Below, piece by piece: positions 12,997 to 14,979 of a stretch of 14,979 nt of DNA. Made by a program: the position numbers and the translations under genes. Under the pieces are notes generated by a model. The model worked only from the letters and a program-made list of their open reading frames with translations. It ran no database searches and was not told the origin of the DNA. Each line of letters opens with the position of its first letter. Positions within the stretch are counted from its first letter, which is position 1. This DNA is from AC-37 sp036382905 (GTDB taxonomy: Bacteria; Actinomycetota; Thermoleophilia; Solirubrobacterales; Thermoleophilaceae). The DNA is taken from NCBI GenBank assembly GCA_036382905.1, contig DASVPL010000128.1, positions 1 to 14,979 on the forward strand. The letters run 5' to 3'.

Positions 12997-13413
12997 GTGC
13001 CGAACCTGTACGACCTCATGGTCATGCTCGATCCCGACGCGCCCGAGGAGCGGCGCACGGAGATCCTCAGCAACATCGAGACGATGGTCGCGAACGGCGG
13101 CGGGACCGTCGTGGGCCACCACGACTGGGGCGTCCGCCGGATCGCCTTCGAGATCGACCACCGCCCCGAGGCCGCTTACCACCTGTACCAGTTCGAGAGT
13201 GGCTCGAACGAGACGCTCGAGCGCCTGAACCACACCCTGCGGATCGCCGACGGCGTCCTGCGGTTCAGGATCATCAAGCTCAAGCCGGGCTCGCCGCCTC
13301 CGCCGGCCCCGCGCCAGGAGGCTCCGCGCCCGCCGCGGGAGCGTCCGCAGGAGACCCGCGTGGCCGCCCGCGCCGCCGCGGACGCGGACCAGCCCGACCG
13401 CGAAGACGCCTAG
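12997..13413 (+). CDS. rpsF: 30S ribosomal protein bS6
   Basis: Small-subunit ribosomal protein that pairs with bS18 on the platform of the 30S subunit. The 138 aa begin with the typical NLYDLMVMLDPDAPEE, followed by WGVRRIAFEIDHRPEAAYHLYQFES (44-68) and a C-terminal strand LRIADGVLRFRIIKL (81-95). The usual protein ends near residue 100. Here a 38-residue Pro/Arg/Ala-rich tail follows, probably disordered. The GTG at 12997 is chosen because it gives the canonical N-terminus and sits 7 nt after an extended -10 box. The frame stays open far upstream, but that part is opposite the minus-strand cassette and has no bS6 likeness. The order rpsF-ssb-rpsR-rplI is conserved in many bacteria. Confidence 0.95.
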   Translation: MPNLYDLMVMLDPDAPEERRTEILSNIETMVANGGGTVVGHHDWGVRRIAFEIDHRPEAAYHLYQFESGSNETLERLNHTLRIADGVLRFRIIKLKPGSPPPPAPRQEAPRPPRERPQETRVAARAAADADQPDREDA

Positions 13414-13419
13414 CGGCGC

Positions 13420-13437
13420 CGCTCCGTTACAGGAGCG
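13420..13437 (+). terminator. Small hairpin after rpsF
   Basis: CGCTCC and GGAGCG form a perfect 6-bp stem with loop GTTACA, starting 7 nt after the rpsF stop. No U-run follows. It may stabilise the rpsF 3' end or partly terminate, since ssb appears to have its own signals. Confidence 0.35.
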
Positions 13438-13501
13438 CAAACAACCCGCACGTTCCGGTTACAACACGGGAGATCCCGCCCGGCACGTCCATTCCCGCAT
13501 G

Positions 13502-13547
13502 TACCCTCGCCGGAGCGATTTCATCGAACGTCAGCAGAGGCAAGGAG
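13502..13547 (+). promoter_or_regulatory. Candidate ssb promoter -10 and Shine-Dalgarno
   Basis: TACCCT (13502-13507) fits TANNNT, and AAGGAG (13542-13547) is a clear ribosome site 10 nt before the ssb ATG. The -35 is not recognisable. The 144-bp gap from rpsF is large for this cluster and leaves room for separate ssb control. Confidence 0.35.
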
Positions 13548-13557
13548 CTTCCGAGAG

Positions 13558-14028
13558 ATGGCAGCAACAAACATCAACCGGGTCGTCATGACCGGCAACC
13601 TCACGCGTGATCCGGAGCTGCGCAGCACCAACAGCGGCACCCCGGTCTGTGGTCTGCGGATCGCCTGCAACACGCGCCGCAAGGACGGCTCCGGCAACTG
13701 GGTCGACAAGCCCAACTACTTCGACGTGACCGTCTGGGGCGCTCAGGGCGAGAACTGCTCCAACTACCTCTCCAAGGGCCGCCCGGTCGCGATCGACGGC
13801 CGCCTCGAGTGGCGCGAGTTCACCGACAAGGACGGCAACAACCGCCAGGCGGTGGAGATCGTCGCCGACTCGGTCCAGTTCCTCGGCTCGCGCGAGGGTG
13901 GCGAGAACGGCGGTCAGAACGGCGGCCGCTTCACGCCGCAGAGCGACGTGCCGACCAACACGGACGACTTCGCGCCGGCTCCGGTGGGTGGCGGTTCGTC
14001 CGCCGACTCCGACGACATCCCGTTCTAG
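13558..14028 (+). CDS. ssb: Single-stranded DNA-binding protein
   Basis: SSB coats single-stranded DNA in replication, recombination and repair and recruits partners through its acidic tip. 156 aa: OB-fold at about 1-110 with NRVVMTGNLTRDPELRST (7-24), GLRIACNTRR (32-41), YFDVTVWGAQGENCSNYLSKGRPVAIDGRLEWREF (54-88) and AVEIVADSVQFLG (98-110). A Gly/Asn/Gln-rich flexible linker (about 111-148) leads to the canonical acidic end DSDDIPF. All SSB landmarks are intact, so this is the housekeeping copy rather than a plasmid type. The start is fixed by AAGGAG upstream and the MAATNINRVVMTGNL N-terminus. It lies between rpsF and rpsR as in most bacteria. Confidence 0.97.
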   Translation: MAATNINRVVMTGNLTRDPELRSTNSGTPVCGLRIACNTRRKDGSGNWVDKPNYFDVTVWGAQGENCSNYLSKGRPVAIDGRLEWREFTDKDGNNRQAVEIVADSVQFLGSREGGENGGQNGGRFTPQSDVPTNTDDFAPAPVGGGSSADSDDIPF

Positions 14029-14067
14029 CCCGTTGCAAACCGTCGCCCGCCCGCGTCCTCGGTCGCT

Positions 14068-14086
14068 CGCGTGCTGTTCGCACGCG
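14068..14086 (+). terminator. Perfect 7-bp hairpin in the ssb-rpsR spacer
   Basis: CGCGTGC and GCACGCG pair perfectly around a TGTTC loop, 40 nt after the ssb stop. The next bases are TTGCTCC, only weakly U-containing. It is placed to end the ssb transcript or to form part of an rpsR leader. Confidence 0.4.
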
Positions 14087-14117
14087 TTGCTCCCTGCGTC
14101 CTTGGCATGCTCGGTTT

Positions 14118-14150
14118 TCACGGGCTCCTGATCACGGGTATGGCTACACT
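14118..14150 (+). promoter_or_regulatory. TCACGGG direct repeat and candidate rpsR -10
   Basis: TCACGGG occurs at 14118-14124 and 14132-14138, 14 bp apart. The second copy ends 6 bp before TACACT (14145-14150), a TANNNT -10 candidate. The repeats cover the -35 region and could bind an activator or repressor. The transcript would have a leader of about 35 nt before the rpsR ATG. Confidence 0.35.
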
Positions 14151-14177
14151 CGCCGCTGACTTCGGACGACGAAAAGG

Positions 14178-14191
14178 TGACTACGTAGTCA
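14178..14191. promoter_or_regulatory. 14-bp perfect palindrome touching the rpsR start codon
   Basis: TGACTAC/GTAGTCA is a perfect palindrome ending at the base before the rpsR ATG. It lies between the ribosome site AAAAGG (14172-14177) and the start. As RNA it can form a 5-bp stem with an ACGT loop that would shorten the effective spacing; as DNA it resembles a dimer site. Confidence 0.45.
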
Positions 14192-14464
14192 ATGGCGAAA
14201 GCACGCGGCCGGCAGCAGACGCGCCGGCGAGACAGAGGGAAGCCCGCCACCGGCGGTCGCAGGAAGCCATGTCAGTTCTGCAAGGACAAGGTGGACGTGG
14301 TGGACTACAAGGACGTCGCCACCCTGCGGCGGGCGATGAGCGAGAAGGGCAAGATCCGGTCGGCCCGGATCACGGGGTCGTGCCGGCGGCATCAGCGCCA
14401 GCTCGCACGTGCCGTGAAGCGCGCGCGGGAGTTGGGCCTGCTCCCGTACGTCTCAGATCGCTAG
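14192..14464 (+). CDS. rpsR: 30S ribosomal protein bS18, zinc-ribbon (C+) type
   Basis: Small-subunit protein that binds next to bS6. 90 aa, close to the usual 75-90: a basic N-terminal tail (1-25), then CQFC (27-30), VDYKDVATLRRAMSEKGKIRSARITGSCRRHQRQLARAVKRARELGLLPY. Cys27, Cys30, Cys64 and His67 are placed as a zinc site, so this is the C+ form. Actinobacteria may also carry a zinc-free paralogue used under zinc limitation; none is in this window. The ATG at 14192 follows AAAAGG by 14 nt with a 14-bp palindrome in between. The gene is followed 16 bp later by rplI. Confidence 0.97.
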   Translation: MAKARGRQQTRRRDRGKPATGGRRKPCQFCKDKVDVVDYKDVATLRRAMSEKGKIRSARITGSCRRHQRQLARAVKRARELGLLPYVSDR

Positions 14465-14480
14465 CGAGGCTGTTCTCCTA

Positions 14481-14933
14481 ATGGCTCAGGCGATCCTCCT
14501 CGAGGACGTGGACACGCTGGGGGAGCGCGGCGAGATCGTCGACGTCTCCCCGGGCTACCTGCGCAACTACCTCCTGCCGCGCAAGCTCGCGCACGCCGCC
14601 ACGCCCGGCGCCCTCGCCGAGGCCAAGCGCCGCATGGAGGCGGCCGAGCGCGCGGCACGCGAGGCGGAGGAGCGCGCGCAGGAGAACGCCGCCCTGCTCT
14701 CGCGCACCGTGCTCACGATCTCGCACCCCGCCGGCGAGGACGGCCGGCTCTTCGGACAGGTCACGGCGCAGGAGATCGCCGACGCCATCCGCCAGGCCCG
14801 CAGCCTCAAGCTCGACCGCCGCAAGATCCAGCTCGAGGAACCGATCAAGACCACCGGCACTCACATGGTCGAGGTCGAGGTGCACGACGGTGTGATGGCC
14901 CGCGTCAAAACAATCGTCACCGCGGCTGGATGA
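14481..14933 (+). CDS. rplI: 50S ribosomal protein bL9
   Basis: Large-subunit protein near the L1 stalk with two globular domains joined by a long helix. 150 aa, the standard size. N-domain: ILLEDVDTLGERGEIVDVSPGYLRNYLLPRKLA (5-37), the diagnostic bL9 signature. The connecting helix is at about 41-75 (Ala/Glu/Arg rich). C-domain: GRLFGQVTAQEIADAI (88-103), LDRRKIQLEEPIKTTGTHMVEVEVHDGVMARVKTIV. The ATG at 14481 gives the canonical N-terminus. A weak GAGG 12 nt upstream is the only ribosome site, so translational coupling to rpsR is likely. In many genomes dnaB follows, but the window ends 46 bp after this gene. Confidence 0.97.
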   Translation: MAQAILLEDVDTLGERGEIVDVSPGYLRNYLLPRKLAHAATPGALAEAKRRMEAAERAAREAEERAQENAALLSRTVLTISHPAGEDGRLFGQVTAQEIADAIRQARSLKLDRRKIQLEEPIKTTGTHMVEVEVHDGVMARVKTIVTAAG

Positions 14934-14979
14934 TCCTATGCGTCACTGCGGCGTAGTCCGCCAGCCCGAGTAGGACCCC
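14934..14979 (+). other. Non-coding tail after rplI
   Basis: 46 bp with no gene start I can support. By conserved order the next gene could be dnaB, but this cannot be seen here. Confidence 0.3.

Noticed and set aside
12405..13076. N-terminal extension of the small coiled-coil membrane protein up to 13076
   Set aside because: It would cross the rpsF start and the preceding cassette gene; the GTG at 12404, overlapping the stop (GTGA), is the natural start.
14938..14973. 11-codon ATG frame after rplI, leader-peptide-like
   Set aside because: Too short and without a ribosome site or attenuator hairpin in view; expected by chance.

Overview
The window is a gene-dense stretch of a very GC-rich chromosome with strongly G/C-biased third codon positions and many GTG starts (plus one TTG). 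It has stop/start overlaps of the GTGA or ATGA type and several TANNNT boxes a few bases upstream of start codons, the arrangement of leaderless transcripts. Together with a GT87/MptB-like mannosyltransferase, TreT, FlgM-like and RsbW-like small proteins and the order rpsF-ssb-rpsR-rplI, this suggests an actinobacterium, most likely from the Thermoleophilia/Solirubrobacterales side. That placement is inference. No insertion sequence, phage gene, CRISPR array, tRNA or rRNA was seen.

Layout. Positions 2-1306 (+): 3' part of a polytopic GT-C/GT87 mannosyltransferase, followed 4 bp later by thiL (1311-2348, +). Facing them is a minus-strand pair. It consists of a large membrane protein carrying a catalytically dead-looking M28 peptidase fold (4282-2492) and a 66-residue FlgM-C-terminus-like protein (2462-2262). 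The last 87 bp of the small gene are antisense to the 3' end of thiL. Divergent from that pair runs a long plus-strand series. It holds an OmpR-type response regulator (4341), a sensor histidine kinase (5080), an HtrA-type protease with PDZ domain (6498), an inositol-monophosphatase-family enzyme (7681) and a degenerate RsbW/GHKL small protein (8631). It ends with trehalose synthase TreT (9067) and an OtsA-type trehalose-6-phosphate synthase (10302). Junctions are overlapping or a few bp, except for a 22-nt inverted repeat plus candidate promoter between regulator and kinase. Convergent to OtsA is a minus-strand cassette of three small unrecognised proteins linked by GTGA and ATGA overlaps (12943 to 11830). 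Divergent from the cassette is the ribosomal/replication cluster rpsF-ssb-rpsR-rplI (12997-14933), in the order that commonly precedes dnaB.

How the genes may work together. Regulator-kinase-HtrA has the same order as mycobacterial mprA-mprB-pepD and suggests an envelope-stress circuit. TreT and OtsA give two independent routes into trehalose or trehalose-6-phosphate and fit a stress or osmoprotection theme. The bS6/SSB/bS18/bL9 cluster is core housekeeping.

Most of the window is ordinary core genome, and I did not find an unmistakable new system. The best candidates for something undescribed are the dead M28-membrane fusion with its FlgM-like partner, the three-gene unknown cassette, the degenerate RsbW-like protein, and the regulatory palindromes at the kinase and rpsR starts.
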